From an uncultured Pelagibacteraceae bacterium (lineage in GTDB: Bacteria > Pseudomonadota > Alphaproteobacteria > Pelagibacterales > Pelagibacteraceae): a DNA stretch of 64,000 nucleotides. Within the stretch, counting starts at the first letter, position 1. The number at the start of each line of letters is the position of its first letter. Shown in pieces: positions 18,201 through 27,713 of the stretch. The notes beneath the pieces are model-generated. The model saw nothing but the letters and a program-made list of their open reading frames with translations, had not been told where the DNA came from and ran no database searches. The DNA is taken from positions 62,001-126,000 of the forward strand of contig CACONQ010000003.1 of NCBI GenBank assembly GCA_902628635.1, given 5' to 3'. A program made the translations under genes and the position numbers.

Positions 18201-18273
18201 AAATAAAGTTATTAATGTACAAATTGCTGATCCAGTTTTTCTAGATAAAGATAATAAAAGATTAAATGCTTAA
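15268..18273 (+). CDS. soxA: Sarcosine oxidase, alpha subunit
   Basis: The 1001-residue subunit shows three regions. An N-terminal ferredoxin-like fold (about residues 10-110; RSFKYHRPRGIMTAGSEEPNA) has no iron-sulfur cysteines. A dinucleotide-binding region begins at VLVIGGGISGIMAA (about 173). A C-terminal GcvT-like folate-binding half starts near residue 600 and contains HDWHVKNNAEFENVGQWKR. In the family, the methyl group of sarcosine ends up as methylene-THF in this part. It overlaps soxG by 8 bases. Confidence 0.97.
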   Translation: MTKNLRTKASKFIDETTRISFKFDGKVYYGYKGDTLASALIANGIHLVARSFKYHRPRGIMTAGSEEPNAIVQVNGNSAYTEPNVRATEIEIYDGLEASSQNCWPNVNFDIGGINNILSPVLPAGFYYKTFMWPASFWEKYEYFIRKSAGLGKSPTKPDPDIYEHKHIHCDVLVIGGGISGIMAAKTAAENNFKTLLLDEKPHLGGSTIYQNSDFDKINNQSSSTWLENEISKLKDIKNLEIKTRTSVVAYHGYNFLLARENLTDHLPFDKKKNKIRQRLIKIRAKKVIVATGSIERPLIFNNNDRPGIILSSAIKKYSDYYGVICGNENVLFTNNDSAYETAISLFNKGIRVNAIIDIRDKVTSSIVNQAEKLSIKIYNSFTIVDTSGYRRIKNISIMKLSKDGQSVTGSKTQINCDCLGVSGGWTPAVHLFTQSGGKLKFDYDDNVFKPNKYPSDQISIGACNGEFDLDTIIKNFNNNVKTYLGIEKTSYENLNISASKEILKKNIWLLPSNKPIGKTKSFVDFQNDATAKDIKLALREGFRSIEHVKRYTTTGMGTDQGKLGNMHALGIISDTSGVKMSDLGTTTFRPPYTPLTFGTIVGRNVGEFFDIFRKTPMHDWHVKNNAEFENVGQWKRAWYYPKKNESMHDAVQRESKAARDGAGILDASTLGKIDIQGSDASEFLNRVYTNAWSKLAVGKCRYGLMLNEDGMVYDDGVTTRLDENHYIMTTTTGGAATVLGKLEDYLQTEWPELDVYLTSVTDHFATISVCGPHSKKIVKKIIPDLDLSDEKFPHMSFKNAKIGNIKCRVMRISFTGEQSYEINIQANFGKSVWEKCIEAGEEFNITPYGTETMHLLRAEKGFIIVGQDTDATLTPIDLQMDWIVSKKKYDFIGKRSLYRSDTIREDRKQLVGIITEDPKEVLEEGAQIVADVSKKPVEMLGHITSSYFSPNLNKSIALGVVKGGKDMLGKKLFVPMKNKVINVQIADPVFLDKDNKRLNA

Positions 18274-18829
18274 TTATAATTCACCAATTAACGAAACAAA
18301 AGACTTTAATAACCTCAAAATGAGTGAAGAGAGTCCCATTATGAAGTTAGTTATTAGAGGAAAAAAAAGAGAGTTCATTTCAAAAGTTGGAAAATTATTA
18401 AATATACTTTTACCTAATGAACCTAATACATCAACAGTTGGAAATAATATTTCAGCACTTTGGTTAAGCCCAGATGAATGGATGATTCACTCTAATGATA
18501 AAATTGATAAAAATAACAATATGTATCCCATTGAAGAAGATCTGATAAATAATATTCATAAGATTAACTTAGGTGCTATAACCGATGTTACAGATCAATT
18601 TACAATGATCAAAATGGAAGGTTCGCAAATTTATGAATTATTTTCAAATAGTTGTCCTTTTAACTTTAATGATTTTAAGAAGAAAAAAGGTGCAGTCACT
18701 CAAACCATTATTAATAAAATTGATGTAATTATTCATAACAAAGAAATAAATGTGGTAAATTTATTGGTTAGACGATCCTTCTCAAGCCATCTTTGGTCTT
18801 GGTTAAATGACGGCGCTAAGCGTATATAA
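18266..18829 (+). CDS. soxG: Sarcosine oxidase, gamma subunit
   Basis: The 187-residue gamma subunit is a GcvT/YgfZ-like fold lacking its own cofactor in known complexes. LWLSPDEWMIHS (about residues 65-76) is the recognisable family segment, with ITDVTDQFTMIKMEG following. It starts at an ATG overlapping the soxA stop. Its last 27 bases overlap the 3' end of the convergent MATE gene. It closes the operon; no purU, folD or glyA copy follows here. Confidence 0.92.
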   Translation: MLNYNSPINETKDFNNLKMSEESPIMKLVIRGKKREFISKVGKLLNILLPNEPNTSTVGNNISALWLSPDEWMIHSNDKIDKNNNMYPIEEDLINNIHKINLGAITDVTDQFTMIKMEGSQIYELFSNSCPFNFNDFKKKKGAVTQTIINKIDVIIHNKEINVVNLLVRRSFSSHLWSWLNDGAKRI

Positions 18830-20152
18830 TTTTTTTTTAATATAATAAAGAACTATAAGAAAAAGACTAATTGAAAATATCCAATTAGAAATTACCCATA
18901 TCCAAAAAAAAGTATTAAAATCAGCTACAATATAAGTTGCTAGGTAAAAAGTAAAAATTGGCATTATAATATTTCTAAAAAAATTTGTAAGTAATGCATT
19001 TTCTGATTTTTTTAACGCCATGAAAAAACCATTTGAAAGAAAAAATATTGGATATGCAGGAAGTACAAAAGCTGAAATTTGTAAGTATTTTTTTCCGAAA
19101 TGATTTACCTCTAAACTATCAGAAAAAAATGTCGGAATTATTCCAGATGTTAAAAAAATAAAGATACCAGATAAAATCATAATAATTAAAGCGTATTTTA
19201 TAGCGGTATAGTAAGATTCTTTAATTCTTTCATATTTTCTAGCACCATAATTTTGCGCTATTATTGAAATTATAGCTGTATTAATTCCTAGTACAGGAAG
19301 CAGCACTACTTGCTCTATTCTAGTTGCAGCACCATATCCTGCTGCTGCAGCTTCACCGGATAATCCTACATAAGCAAATATAATTGCCGATGCAATTGAA
19401 TATCCACAAATCGCTAAACTTATAGGCATAGATTGAAAAAAAATATCTTTTATATAAACAAATTTGATTGATAGATATTCTCGAGACATTTCTCGAATTC
19501 TTTTATTTTTAATAACTTTATAAAAAATTATTAAAAATGATAATATTTGGGATATGATAGTTGCTATACCAATACCCTTAACACCAAATGCTGGTATAAA
19601 AAGAAATCCAAAAATTAAAATTGGATTTAATATTATATTTAAAAAAAATGATAATATAAGAGCGTTTCTATAAGTCTTTGTATCTCCCTCGGCATGTAAT
19701 AATGAATTAAATGCAACTACTAAAATAAATAATATTGTTCCAGAAAAGATTATATTTGTATATTCCAAACCAAGGGAAGTAACCTTATTTGAAGATCCCA
19801 TTAATAAAAAAACAGTTTCTGAAAAAAATAAACCAAATAGGGTTAATAATACTGAAATAAAAATTCCAAAATAGATAATGTTAGAAAAATAATATAAAAT
19901 CTTTTTTTTATCGTTTTCTCCAATACTATTTCCAATTAATGATGTACCAGCAATTGTAACACCAATTGATGTTGCAACTATAATAAAATACATTGGAAAT
20001 GATTTTGACAAAGCTGACAAGGCATCAGGTGAAATTTTTCCTGCAAAAAAAGTATCGACTATATTGTAAAGTGTCTGAAATAGAGTTCCAACACTAGCAG
20101 GTACTGCAAGCTTTCTTACTAATGTGGGTATTTTTTCATTTAACAAGTCCAT
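18803..20152 (-). CDS. MATE-family multidrug/metabolite efflux transporter
   Basis: The 449-residue integral membrane protein has about 12 hydrophobic segments in two similar halves. Family features include the N-terminal LAVPASVGTLFQTLYNIVDT and the second-half ARKYERIKESYYTA. MATE proteins export organic cations, drugs or metabolites by Na+ or H+ antiport; the substrate cannot be told here. Its C-terminus overlaps soxG by 27 bases tail-to-tail. It lies 15 bases downstream of trhO and may be co-transcribed with it. Confidence 0.9.
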   Translation of the reverse strand: MDLLNEKIPTLVRKLAVPASVGTLFQTLYNIVDTFFAGKISPDALSALSKSFPMYFIIVATSIGVTIAGTSLIGNSIGENDKKKILYYFSNIIYFGIFISVLLTLFGLFFSETVFLLMGSSNKVTSLGLEYTNIIFSGTILFILVVAFNSLLHAEGDTKTYRNALILSFFLNIILNPILIFGFLFIPAFGVKGIGIATIISQILSFLIIFYKVIKNKRIREMSREYLSIKFVYIKDIFFQSMPISLAICGYSIASAIIFAYVGLSGEAAAAGYGAATRIEQVVLLPVLGINTAIISIIAQNYGARKYERIKESYYTAIKYALIIMILSGIFIFLTSGIIPTFFSDSLEVNHFGKKYLQISAFVLPAYPIFFLSNGFFMALKKSENALLTNFFRNIIMPIFTFYLATYIVADFNTFFWIWVISNWIFSISLFLIVLYYIKKKLYTLSAVI

Positions 20153-20167
20153 ATTATAGATTTACAA

Positions 20168-21073
20168 TCAGTATTGTTTTTCAAAGATGTATTTTTTTCC
20201 TAATTGTTTTGCAAGATTAATTTGACTTTGACGCATTCTAAATCTTTTTTTTTGAGAAAGTGTTAAAAAATCATAACATTGTGCACATGACACTCCTAAT
20301 TCATATTTTTTAGATAATTTATCTTTTTTTGAAATCGGATTTCTACATCCCCCACAAATTGTGTACGTTCCTATTTCTAAACCATGTTTTAAACTTATCC
20401 TGTTATCGAAAACAAAACATTCCCCTTTCCATAAACTTTTTTTTTTTGGAATCTTTTTTAGATAATTTATAATTCCACCTTTTAATTGATAAACGTTTTT
20501 AAAACCTTTTCTCTCTAAATACACAGAAGCTTTCTCACATCTTATACCTCCTGTGCAAAACATTGCTATAGGCTTATCTTTTTTAAGTTTTTTTAAATAC
20601 TTAGGAAAATCTCTAAAATTCTTAATACCTGGATTATTCGCTTTTTTAAAAGTACCAACATTATATTCAAATGGTTTTCTAGCATCTACTATATATGTAT
20701 TTTTATCACTAATAAGTTTGTTCCATTGAGACGGTTCTATATGTCGATTATTTTTTTTTGATTTTTCATATAAAGGTAAATTCATAGGAACAACTTCTTT
20801 TTTAATTTTTACTTTTGGCTTGTGAAATGGCTGAAATAAACTTTTTGAGGAATTTTCACTATCAAAATACTTAAATTTAAAAATTTTTTTAATTTGTTGT
20901 GAAATAATTTTAATTTTATTTACTTTGCCAGCAATACTGCCATTTAAACCCTCTTTTGAAATTATAATTGTACCTTTAATATTTTCTGAAATTAAAAGAT
21001 CAGTTATATGTTTTTTATTTTTTTTTATGTTATTAATTTTTATAAACTTATAAAATCCCAAAACTATAAACAT
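20168..21073 (-). CDS. trhO: tRNA uridine(34) hydroxylase, rhodanese-domain protein TrhO/YceA
   Basis: The family forms 5-hydroxyuridine at the wobble position of tRNA using oxygen. The 301-residue protein has an N-terminal acylphosphatase-like part (EGLNGSIAGK) and a rhodanese domain at about residues 115-215. The active cysteine C173 lies in MFCTGGIRCEKAS. A Cys-rich tail (TICGGCRNP and SCAQCYD) may bind metal. It overlaps the O-methyltransferase stop by 1 base. Confidence 0.92.
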   Translation of the reverse strand: MFIVLGFYKFIKINNIKKNKKHITDLLISENIKGTIIISKEGLNGSIAGKVNKIKIISQQIKKIFKFKYFDSENSSKSLFQPFHKPKVKIKKEVVPMNLPLYEKSKKNNRHIEPSQWNKLISDKNTYIVDARKPFEYNVGTFKKANNPGIKNFRDFPKYLKKLKKDKPIAMFCTGGIRCEKASVYLERKGFKNVYQLKGGIINYLKKIPKKKSLWKGECFVFDNRISLKHGLEIGTYTICGGCRNPISKKDKLSKKYELGVSCAQCYDFLTLSQKKRFRMRQSQINLAKQLGKKYIFEKQY

Positions 21074-21723
21074 TATAATTTCCTACAAATAGTCATGCCA
21101 TCACCAAAAGGAACAATTACTTTTTCCACTCTTTTATCTTTAGATATAAAGTTATTTAAATTTCTTATACTTTCTGTGATTTTATCTTTTATATTATTAT
21201 CGACTACCTCACCATGCCAAAGAACATTATCTATAATAATTAAACCTTCTTTATCTAATAGGTTTAATGCAATTTCATAATATTTTTTGTAATTCATTTT
21301 GTCTGCATCAATGAAAATTAATTCATATTTTCTGTCTCTAATTTCCATTAAAGCCTCTAAAGCTGATTTTACAATTATACTAATTTTACTGTCTTGTTTT
21401 GCTTTTTTAAAAAACTCATTTGCTTTGTTGCTTGTATTTTTATCTTTATCTACAGCAGTTATTTTGCCATCTTCGGGTAAGGCCAATGCCATTGATAATG
21501 TACTTAAACCAGTAAATGTTCCTATTTCTAATACTCTTTTTATTTTAGAAACTTTAATAATTAAATGAAGAAATTGGCATTGAGATATTGAAATTTGCAT
21601 TCTTTTAATATCTCCTAACGATAGATTATAATTTATAATTTCTTTTTGAACTGGATGTAGTTTAAGGCCATATTTAAGAATATAATCTTGTAAAAGTTTA
21701 GTAATATTAAGGTCTGCACCCAT
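21073..21723 (-). CDS. SAM-dependent O-methyltransferase, caffeoyl-CoA OMT-like
   Basis: The 216-residue class I methyltransferase has the SAM-binding motif VLEIGTFTGLSTLSMA (about residues 60-75) and the acidic VDKDKNTS segment. It also has the family block LIFIDADKMNYKKYYE, whose Asp residues bind a divalent metal, and GLIIIDNVLWHGEV. Bacterial members methylate catechols or other hydroxyls; the substrate here is unknown. It lies 4 bases after gatB and overlaps trhO by 1 base, so it is probably co-transcribed with both. Confidence 0.85.
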   Translation of the reverse strand: MGADLNITKLLQDYILKYGLKLHPVQKEIINYNLSLGDIKRMQISISQCQFLHLIIKVSKIKRVLEIGTFTGLSTLSMALALPEDGKITAVDKDKNTSNKANEFFKKAKQDSKISIIVKSALEALMEIRDRKYELIFIDADKMNYKKYYEIALNLLDKEGLIIIDNVLWHGEVVDNNIKDKITESIRNLNNFISKDKRVEKVIVPFGDGMTICRKL

Positions 21724-21727
21724 AACC

Positions 21728-23203
21728 TTATAATTTCTTTTTTAAAATTTCATTTATTAATTGTGGATTAGCTTTACCACTAGAGGCTTTCATGGCTTGT
21801 CCAACGAAAAATCCAAATAATTTTTCTTTACCGTTTTTATACTCAATAGCTTTTTCTCTATTATCATTAATTATTTTATCTATTAAAGCCTCAAGAGCTT
21901 TAGGGTCACTTTGTTGTTTTAATCCTTTTTCTTGAACAATTTTTTGAGGATCTTGATCACCATCAATCATATGTTCAAACACAGTTTTAGCTATCTTTCC
22001 TGAGATTGTTCCATTTTTAATCAAGTTAATTAGTATTGATAAATTTTTTGCACTTATTGGACTTTGAGAAATTTCTAAATTTTTACTATTCAATAGAGCA
22101 AACAATTCACCAGTTATCCAATTTACTGCTAATTTAATATCTCTATTTTTTCCCATCTTGGTCACAACCTGTTCAAAGTATTTTGCGATTTCAATATCAG
22201 AAACTAAGATCGTTGCTTCGTATGGTGATAGTTTAAACTCATTTATGAATCTTTTTTTTTTATCATCTGGTAATTCAGGAATATCGGATTTTAATTTTTC
22301 AATAAATTCATCAGAGACTTCTAAGGGAAGTAAATCTGGATCTGGAAAATATCTATAATCATGAGCATCCTCTTTAGATCTCATTGATCTTGTTTCGTTT
22401 TTTTTTGTATCGAATAAACGAGTTTCCTGATCAATGGCTTTGCCTTCTTCAATTAAATCCACTTGTCTATTTGCCTCATAATCAATAGCTGATTGCATAA
22501 ACTTAATTGAATTCACATTTTTAATTTCACATCTTGTGCCAAAATCCTTTGATCCTTTCAATCTTACAGAAACATTAACATCTGCTCTAAGAGATCCCTC
22601 TTGCATATTACCATCGCAAGTTCCTAGATATCTCATTATAGATCTAAGTTTTTTAATATAAGCGCTAACTTCGTCTGGTGATCTCAGATCAGGCTTGCTT
22701 ACAATTTCCATTAAAGCTACACCAGATCTATTTAAATCTACCAAGGTGTTATCTGGATCAATATCATGAATGCTCTTTCCAGCATCTTGTTCTAAATGTA
22801 ATCTTTCAATACCAACTTCCTTTTGACCTTCGGGCATATCTAAAATAACCTTGCCCTCTCCTACAATTGGATCTTTGAATTGTGAAATCTGATATCCTTG
22901 AGGCAAATCTGCATAAAAGTAGTTTTTTCGATCAAATACTGAACGTTTGTTTATTTTTGCATTTAACCCAATTCCAGTTTTAATTGCTTGTTTAACACAA
23001 AATTCATTAATGACAGGTAGCATTCCAGGAAAGGCTGCATCAACTAAACTAACTTGGGTATTTGGCTCTGCGCCAAATTTAGTGGAAGATGTTGAAAATA
23101 ATTTTGAATCTGATGTAACCTGCGCATGAACCTCCAATCCTATAACAACCTCATATTGATTATCTTTTCTATTAATTAAATACTCAGATTTATTTTTACT
23201 CAT
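21728..23203 (-). CDS. gatB: Asp-tRNA(Asn)/Glu-tRNA(Gln) amidotransferase, subunit B
   Basis: GatB activates the mischarged Glu or Asp on tRNA for transamidation. The 491-residue protein starts with [19 protein letters not shown] and includes [14 protein letters not shown] and the [16 protein letters not shown] signature. The C-terminal YqeY-like domain has [16 protein letters not shown]. It overlaps gatA by 4 bases, in the order C-A-B. Presence of GatCAB suggests that glutaminylation and/or asparaginylation is indirect in this organism. Confidence 0.98.
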   Translation of the reverse strand: MSKNKSEYLINRKDNQYEVVIGLEVHAQVTSDSKLFSTSSTKFGAEPNTQVSLVDAAFPGMLPVINEFCVKQAIKTGIGLNAKINKRSVFDRKNYFYADLPQGYQISQFKDPIVGEGKVILDMPEGQKEVGIERLHLEQDAGKSIHDIDPDNTLVDLNRSGVALMEIVSKPDLRSPDEVSAYIKKLRSIMRYLGTCDGNMQEGSLRADVNVSVRLKGSKDFGTRCEIKNVNSIKFMQSAIDYEANRQVDLIEEGKAIDQETRLFDTKKNETRSMRSKEDAHDYRYFPDPDLLPLEVSDEFIEKLKSDIPELPDDKKKRFINEFKLSPYEATILVSDIEIAKYFEQVVTKMGKNRDIKLAVNWITGELFALLNSKNLEISQSPISAKNLSILINLIKNGTISGKIAKTVFEHMIDGDQDPQKIVQEKGLKQQSDPKALEALIDKIINDNREKAIEYKNGKEKLFGFFVGQAMKASSGKANPQLINEILKKKL

Positions 23204-24657
23204 TTAATCCACCAATCAGCTATCTTATTTTTAAAATTAATCTTTTCCTCCATTGAGTAAGCTATGTTTAATATATTTTGTTCATCAAAAGCTTTTCCAA
23301 TAATTTGTAATCCTAAAGGATAACCTTTTTTATCATGACCTGCTGGAATTGATATGCCCGGCAGACCCGCTAAATTAACAGGTACTGTAAAGATATCATT
23401 TAAATACATTGATACTGGATCGTCTTTTTTTTCTCCTATTTTAAAAGCGGAGCTAGGAGTTGACGGAGTTAATATTGCATCTACTTTTTTATAAGCCTCA
23501 TCAAAATCATTTTTTATTAAATTTCTTACTTTTTGAGCCTTAAGATAATACGCATCATAATAACCAGATGATAAAACATATGTACCAATCATAACTCTTC
23601 TTTGAACTTCTGAACCAAAACCTTCAGACCTTGTTTTTTCATACATATCTATTAAGTTGTCACCTTTAGATCTAAATCCATATTTTACACCATCGTATCT
23701 AGCTAAATTTGATGAAGCTTCTGCAGGTGCTACTATATAATAAGTTGGTAATGCATAAGTCGTATGTGGGAGTGATATGTCAATTATTTCAGCACCACAA
23801 TCTTTTGCAAAATTAATACCTTTTTGCCAAAGTTCTTCAATTTCTTTTGGCATACCATCGACTCTATATTCTTTTGGTATACCAATTTTTTTCCCCTTAA
23901 TATTTTTCGATAACTCTACGCTGTACTTACCTCTTTTAAAATCAACTGATGTTGAATCTTTTTCGTCGTAGGAACTAATTACTTCATTTAATATTGCGCA
24001 GTCCTTTACATTTTGTGACATGGGTCCTGCTTGATCTAAAGATGACGCAAAGGCTACTATACCATATCGAGAACAACTACCATACGTTGGTTTCAATCCT
24101 ACAGTTCCTGTAAAGGATGCTGGTTGTCTTATGGATCCACCAGTATCAGTGCCGATTGTTACAGGGGTTAAGTTTGCTGCTAAAGCAGATGCTGATCCAC
24201 CCGATGATCCTCCTGGCACTAAATTTTCATCGATTGGACTTTCTACATTTCCAAAGTAGCTAGTTTCGTTGGATGATCCCATTGCAAATTCATCACAATT
24301 TAGTTTTCCTAATAATATAGCTCCCTCGTTCCAAATATTTTGTGTAACCGTAGATTCATATGTGGGAATAAAATTATTTAATATTTTGCTACCAGCTGTT
24401 GTTTTTACATCTTTTGTACAAAATAAATCCTTTACGGCAATGGGTATACCAGGAAGCTTTAAATCAAAGTTAGGATTTTGATCGAATTGCTTAGCTTTTT
24501 TAATTGCCCTGTCAAAACTTTCAGTAATATATGTATTTAGTTTTTTTGATTTTTCTGATCTATCTATAAAAGCCTTTGTGACCTCTTCAGATGAAATTTT
24601 TTTAGTTTTAATATTATTAATTAATTCTGATAGTGTTTGCTTTGTGATATCTGTCAT
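23200..24657 (-). CDS. gatA: Asp-tRNA(Asn)/Glu-tRNA(Gln) amidotransferase, subunit A
   Basis: This glutaminase subunit of GatCAB releases ammonia for transfer to the aminoacyl-tRNA. The 485-residue amidase-signature protein shows the Lys-Ser-Ser triad region: the lysine in [11 protein letters not shown], the Gly/Ser-rich [10 protein letters not shown], and the [13 protein letters not shown]-type segment. Its ATG overlaps the gatC stop by 1 base and its end overlaps gatB. Confidence 0.98.
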   Translation of the reverse strand: MTDITKQTLSELINNIKTKKISSEEVTKAFIDRSEKSKKLNTYITESFDRAIKKAKQFDQNPNFDLKLPGIPIAVKDLFCTKDVKTTAGSKILNNFIPTYESTVTQNIWNEGAILLGKLNCDEFAMGSSNETSYFGNVESPIDENLVPGGSSGGSASALAANLTPVTIGTDTGGSIRQPASFTGTVGLKPTYGSCSRYGIVAFASSLDQAGPMSQNVKDCAILNEVISSYDEKDSTSVDFKRGKYSVELSKNIKGKKIGIPKEYRVDGMPKEIEELWQKGINFAKDCGAEIIDISLPHTTYALPTYYIVAPAEASSNLARYDGVKYGFRSKGDNLIDMYEKTRSEGFGSEVQRRVMIGTYVLSSGYYDAYYLKAQKVRNLIKNDFDEAYKKVDAILTPSTPSSAFKIGEKKDDPVSMYLNDIFTVPVNLAGLPGISIPAGHDKKGYPLGLQIIGKAFDEQNILNIAYSMEEKINFKNKIADWWIK

Positions 24658-24944
24658 TATTCTATTACCTTTGGAACTACAAAATAATCCTCGTTTTTTT
24701 CAGGAGAATTTTTGATAATTTCTTCTCTCATATTTTGACTTTTTATTTCATCATTTCTAAGTTTAAGAGAGGTTTCTGCAATTGAGGTTAATGGCTTTAT
24801 TTGATCCGTTTTAAGCTCATTTAACTTTTCTATAAAATCAAATATTGAATTTAAATCACCTGCTAATTTTTTAGCTTTTTCATCATCAACAGATATTCTT
24901 GATAATTTTGCAATATGTTTTATGGTTTTAAGATCTATAGTCAT
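24657..24944 (-). CDS. gatC: Asp-tRNA(Asn)/Glu-tRNA(Gln) amidotransferase, subunit C
   Basis: GatC is the small stabilising subunit that wraps around GatA and GatB. The 95-residue protein contains the family segments IKHIAKLSRISV and LNSIFDFIEKLNEL, and ends in NEDYFVVPKVIE. It is the first gene of gatCAB and diverges from ruvX across a 48-base AT-rich spacer. I could not fix a promoter pair there. Confidence 0.95.
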   Translation of the reverse strand: MTIDLKTIKHIAKLSRISVDDEKAKKLAGDLNSIFDFIEKLNELKTDQIKPLTSIAETSLKLRNDEIKSQNMREEIIKNSPEKNEDYFVVPKVIE

Positions 24945-24992
24945 GTGGTAGTTAAATATCGCAAAGTATCACTTAAGTATAAAATATACAAT

Positions 24993-25448
24993 ATGATCAC
25001 TATTGAAGATTTTAAAAAAAAACAAACTTATAAGGTTAGATTGCTAGGTTTAGACCTAGGTTCTAAAAAGATTGGACTATCTATAAGCGATGAAAATCAA
25101 ACCATAGCCACTCCTCATAAAACATTAATAAAATCAACCTCGAACAAACTTATTGATGAGTTAAAAGCTATTATAAATGAAAATAATATTAAAGGCCTAA
25201 TAATTGGTTATCCAATAAATATGGATGGAAGTTTAGGTAAATCATCTCATTCCGTTAAAAGTATTGCATTAAATATTGAGAAATCGATAAATATACCTAT
25301 CTGTCTTTGGGATGAAAGACTTTCTACAGTAGCTGCATTTAAATTATCGAGTAATTTAGAAGCGAATATCACAAAAAGAGTAAAAAAAATTGATGAAAAT
25401 GCAGCGACATTCATTCTTCAGGGCGCAATCGATTATTTAAATAATTAA
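24993..25448 (+). CDS. ruvX: RuvX/YqgF, putative Holliday-junction resolvase or pre-16S rRNA nuclease
   Basis: This RNase H-fold nuclease family is implicated in 16S rRNA 5' maturation. The first motif is LLGLDLGSKKIGLS, the middle one IIGYPINMDGSLG, and DERLSTVAA near the end holds another acidic residue. I chose the ATG at 24993 (151 residues). A longer frame from 24915 would run into the gatC start region and adds a non-family leader. It opens the ruvX-pyrB-pyrC'-plsY-topA-ridA run. Confidence 0.92.
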   Translation: MITIEDFKKKQTYKVRLLGLDLGSKKIGLSISDENQTIATPHKTLIKSTSNKLIDELKAIINENNIKGLIIGYPINMDGSLGKSSHSVKSIALNIEKSINIPICLWDERLSTVAAFKLSSNLEANITKRVKKIDENAATFILQGAIDYLNN

Positions 25449-25490
25449 TGCTTGCCTAATTCGCTCTTACAGTCTATAGAGTTGGTTTTA

Positions 25491-26429
25491 ATGGCATTAT
25501 TAGAAAAAGCTATTAAAATTTCTCAAAAACACTTATTAGGAATCCAAGACTTATCTATTAAAGATATTCATCTTATTTTGGATGAGGCAAAAAAATTTAT
25601 ATCATTAAATAAGAGTAAAAATAAAAAACTTGATATATTGAGAGGAAAGACTCAAATTAATCTATTCTTCGAGCCATCTACAAGAACCCAAAGCTCCTTT
25701 GAATTAGCAGGAAAAAGACTCGGGGCTGACGTGATGTCAATGAACATAACTAATTCAGCAATCAAAAAAGGTGAAACTCTTATTGATACTGCAATGACGC
25801 TAAATGCTATGCATCCTGATATCATTGTCATCAGACATCAAGATTCTGGTGCATGTAATCTTTTATCACAAAAAGTAAATTGTGCAGTTTTAAATGCAGG
25901 AGATGGTAGACGAGAACACCCAACTCAAGCTCTTCTTGATGCATTAACAATAATTGATAGAAAAGACAAAGTTCAAGGATTAAGGATAGCTATTTGTGGT
26001 GACATTTTGCATTCACGAGTAGCAAGGTCAAATATTTATTTGTTAAACATGTTAGGAGCAGAAGTAAACATTGTTGCTCCATCGAATTTAATGCCAAAAG
26101 ATATTGAGAAGTTGGGCGTTAATACTTTTTCGGATATGAAAAAAGGTTTAAAAGATTGTGATATAGTAATGATGTTAAGACTACAAAATGAAAGAATGAG
26201 TAGTTCATTTTTGTCCTCTAATAGAGAATATTATGAATACTTTGGTCTAACACCCGACAAGCTAGATTATGCTAAAAAAGACGCTTTAATTATGCATCCA
26301 GGTCCAATGAATAGAGGTATAGAAATTGATACAAAATTGGCAGACGATATCAATAAAAGTGTAATAAAAGAACAAGTTGAATTAGGCGTTGCTGTTAGAA
26401 TGGCTTGTCTTAAAATTTTTTGTGAATGA
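25491..26429 (+). CDS. pyrB: Aspartate carbamoyltransferase, catalytic chain
   Basis: PyrB forms carbamoyl-aspartate in de novo pyrimidine synthesis. Visible motifs are the carbamoyl-phosphate site [12 protein letters not shown], the [10 protein letters not shown] segment and the terminal [13 protein letters not shown] chose the ATG at 25491 (312 residues), since upstream in-frame TTG codons (from 25452) only add 13 non-family residues. It overlaps the dihydroorotase-like gene by 4 bases (ATGA). This pairing is typical of PyrB-PyrC' complexes. Confidence 0.95.
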   Translation: MALLEKAIKISQKHLLGIQDLSIKDIHLILDEAKKFISLNKSKNKKLDILRGKTQINLFFEPSTRTQSSFELAGKRLGADVMSMNITNSAIKKGETLIDTAMTLNAMHPDIIVIRHQDSGACNLLSQKVNCAVLNAGDGRREHPTQALLDALTIIDRKDKVQGLRIAICGDILHSRVARSNIYLLNMLGAEVNIVAPSNLMPKDIEKLGVNTFSDMKKGLKDCDIVMMLRLQNERMSSSFLSSNREYYEYFGLTPDKLDYAKKDALIMHPGPMNRGIEIDTKLADDINKSVIKEQVELGVAVRMACLKIFCE

Positions 26430-27712
26430 AAAAACAATATTTTTTAAATGCTGCAATAATAGATCCCAAAAATTCATTGGATGAAATGGGTGGCTTAATT
26501 GTAAGCGAGGAAGGAAAAATTGAAGCAGTTGGAAAAAAAGTTAATAAAAACAACATACCTTCAAGAGAAAAATTCATTGATTTAAGCGGAAAACATATAT
26601 TTCCAGGTCTAGTCGATATGCGTGTTTTCGTTGGTGAGCCTGGTTATGAATATAAAGAGAACTTTAAAACATTAAGTAATGCAGCCTTGGCTGGTGGAGT
26701 TACGTCTGTAGTAACTATGCCAAATACAAGTCCGATAATAGACAATGTTTCAATTGTTGATTTTTTAAAGAGACGTGGGAGAGATAAATCAAAAATAAAT
26801 ATTTATCCTTCTGCCTCTCTCACAAAAAATTTAGAAGGAAATAACATGACTGAATTTGGTTTATTACAAAAGAAAGGAATTATAGGTTTTACTGATGGAA
26901 CAAAAACAATTCAAAACAGTCGCTTAATGTCAAGAATAATGAGATCCGCATTTGACCTGGGTTGTCTAATAATGCAGCACGCGGAAGACAACGAATTATC
27001 ACAGAATGGTATGATGAATGATGGTGTAATTGCAACTAAACTGGGTCTTCAAGGAATTCCAGAGGTTGCTGAAAAAATAATAATTGAAAGAGATTTGTCT
27101 TTATTAGAAGATTTTAATTGTAGATATCATATATCACAGATATCATCCTCAAAGTCTTTAGACGTAATTGAAAAAAAAAAGGACCAAATAGACTTTACAA
27201 CCGGTGTTTCAATAAACAATCTCTCTTTAAATGAAAATGATATAGGTGATTTTAGGACATTTTTAAAATTATCACCCCCTTTAAGAACTGAGGAAGATAG
27301 ACAATCTCTAATAAGAGGAATTAATAAAGATTTAATTGAAGTTTTAGTATCAGATCATAAGCCAGAGGATGAAGAGTCGAAAAGGCTCACATTCTCACAG
27401 GCAGCTACTGGAGCCTCTGGCATTGAAACACTACTGCCGCTTTCCTTAGAGCTTTTTCACAATAACTCAATTAAATTGCCAAAGATAATAAAGTTATTAA
27501 CTAGCAACCCTGCTAAAGTTCTTAAAGTCGATAAGGGAAATTTATCAATTGGAAATGATGCAGATTTTTGTATTGTCGATATTAATAAACCTTGGATAGT
27601 TAAAAAAGAAAAAATGATTTCAAAATCGAAAAATACTTGTATTGAGGATAAAAAACTTCAAGGGAAAGTAACAAATACCTTTGTTAAAGGTGTAGAACTA
27701 TTCAAATTGTAA
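26426..27712 (+). CDS. pyrC: Dihydroorotase-like PyrC'/PyrX, probably non-catalytic partner of PyrB
   Basis: The 428-residue amidohydrolase-fold protein belongs to the dihydroorotase 'multifunctional complex' group. The usual metal-binding DxHxHxREPG reads [10 protein letters not shown] (about residues 64-73), so both histidines are replaced. The metal-bridging lysine region reads GFTDGTKT and has no lysine in the usual place. Other parts are kept ([20 protein letters not shown]). Related proteins in Pseudomonas and other bacteria are inactive scaffolds for PyrB. It overlaps pyrB by 4 bases. A catalytic dihydroorotase would then have to lie elsewhere. Confidence 0.85.
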   Translation: MKKQYFLNAAIIDPKNSLDEMGGLIVSEEGKIEAVGKKVNKNNIPSREKFIDLSGKHIFPGLVDMRVFVGEPGYEYKENFKTLSNAALAGGVTSVVTMPNTSPIIDNVSIVDFLKRRGRDKSKINIYPSASLTKNLEGNNMTEFGLLQKKGIIGFTDGTKTIQNSRLMSRIMRSAFDLGCLIMQHAEDNELSQNGMMNDGVIATKLGLQGIPEVAEKIIIERDLSLLEDFNCRYHISQISSSKSLDVIEKKKDQIDFTTGVSINNLSLNENDIGDFRTFLKLSPPLRTEEDRQSLIRGINKDLIEVLVSDHKPEDEESKRLTFSQAATGASGIETLLPLSLELFHNNSIKLPKIIKLLTSNPAKVLKVDKGNLSIGNDADFCIVDINKPWIVKKEKMISKSKNTCIEDKKLQGKVTNTFVKGVELFKL

Positions 27713-27713
27713 T

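Noticed and set aside
24915-24992. Longer RuvX start
   Set aside because: It runs into the divergent gatC start and adds residues not seen in the family; the ATG at 24993 is preferred.
25452-25490. TTG-started extension of pyrB
   Set aside because: The ATG at 25491 gives the normal PyrB length; the extra 13 residues lack similarity to the family.
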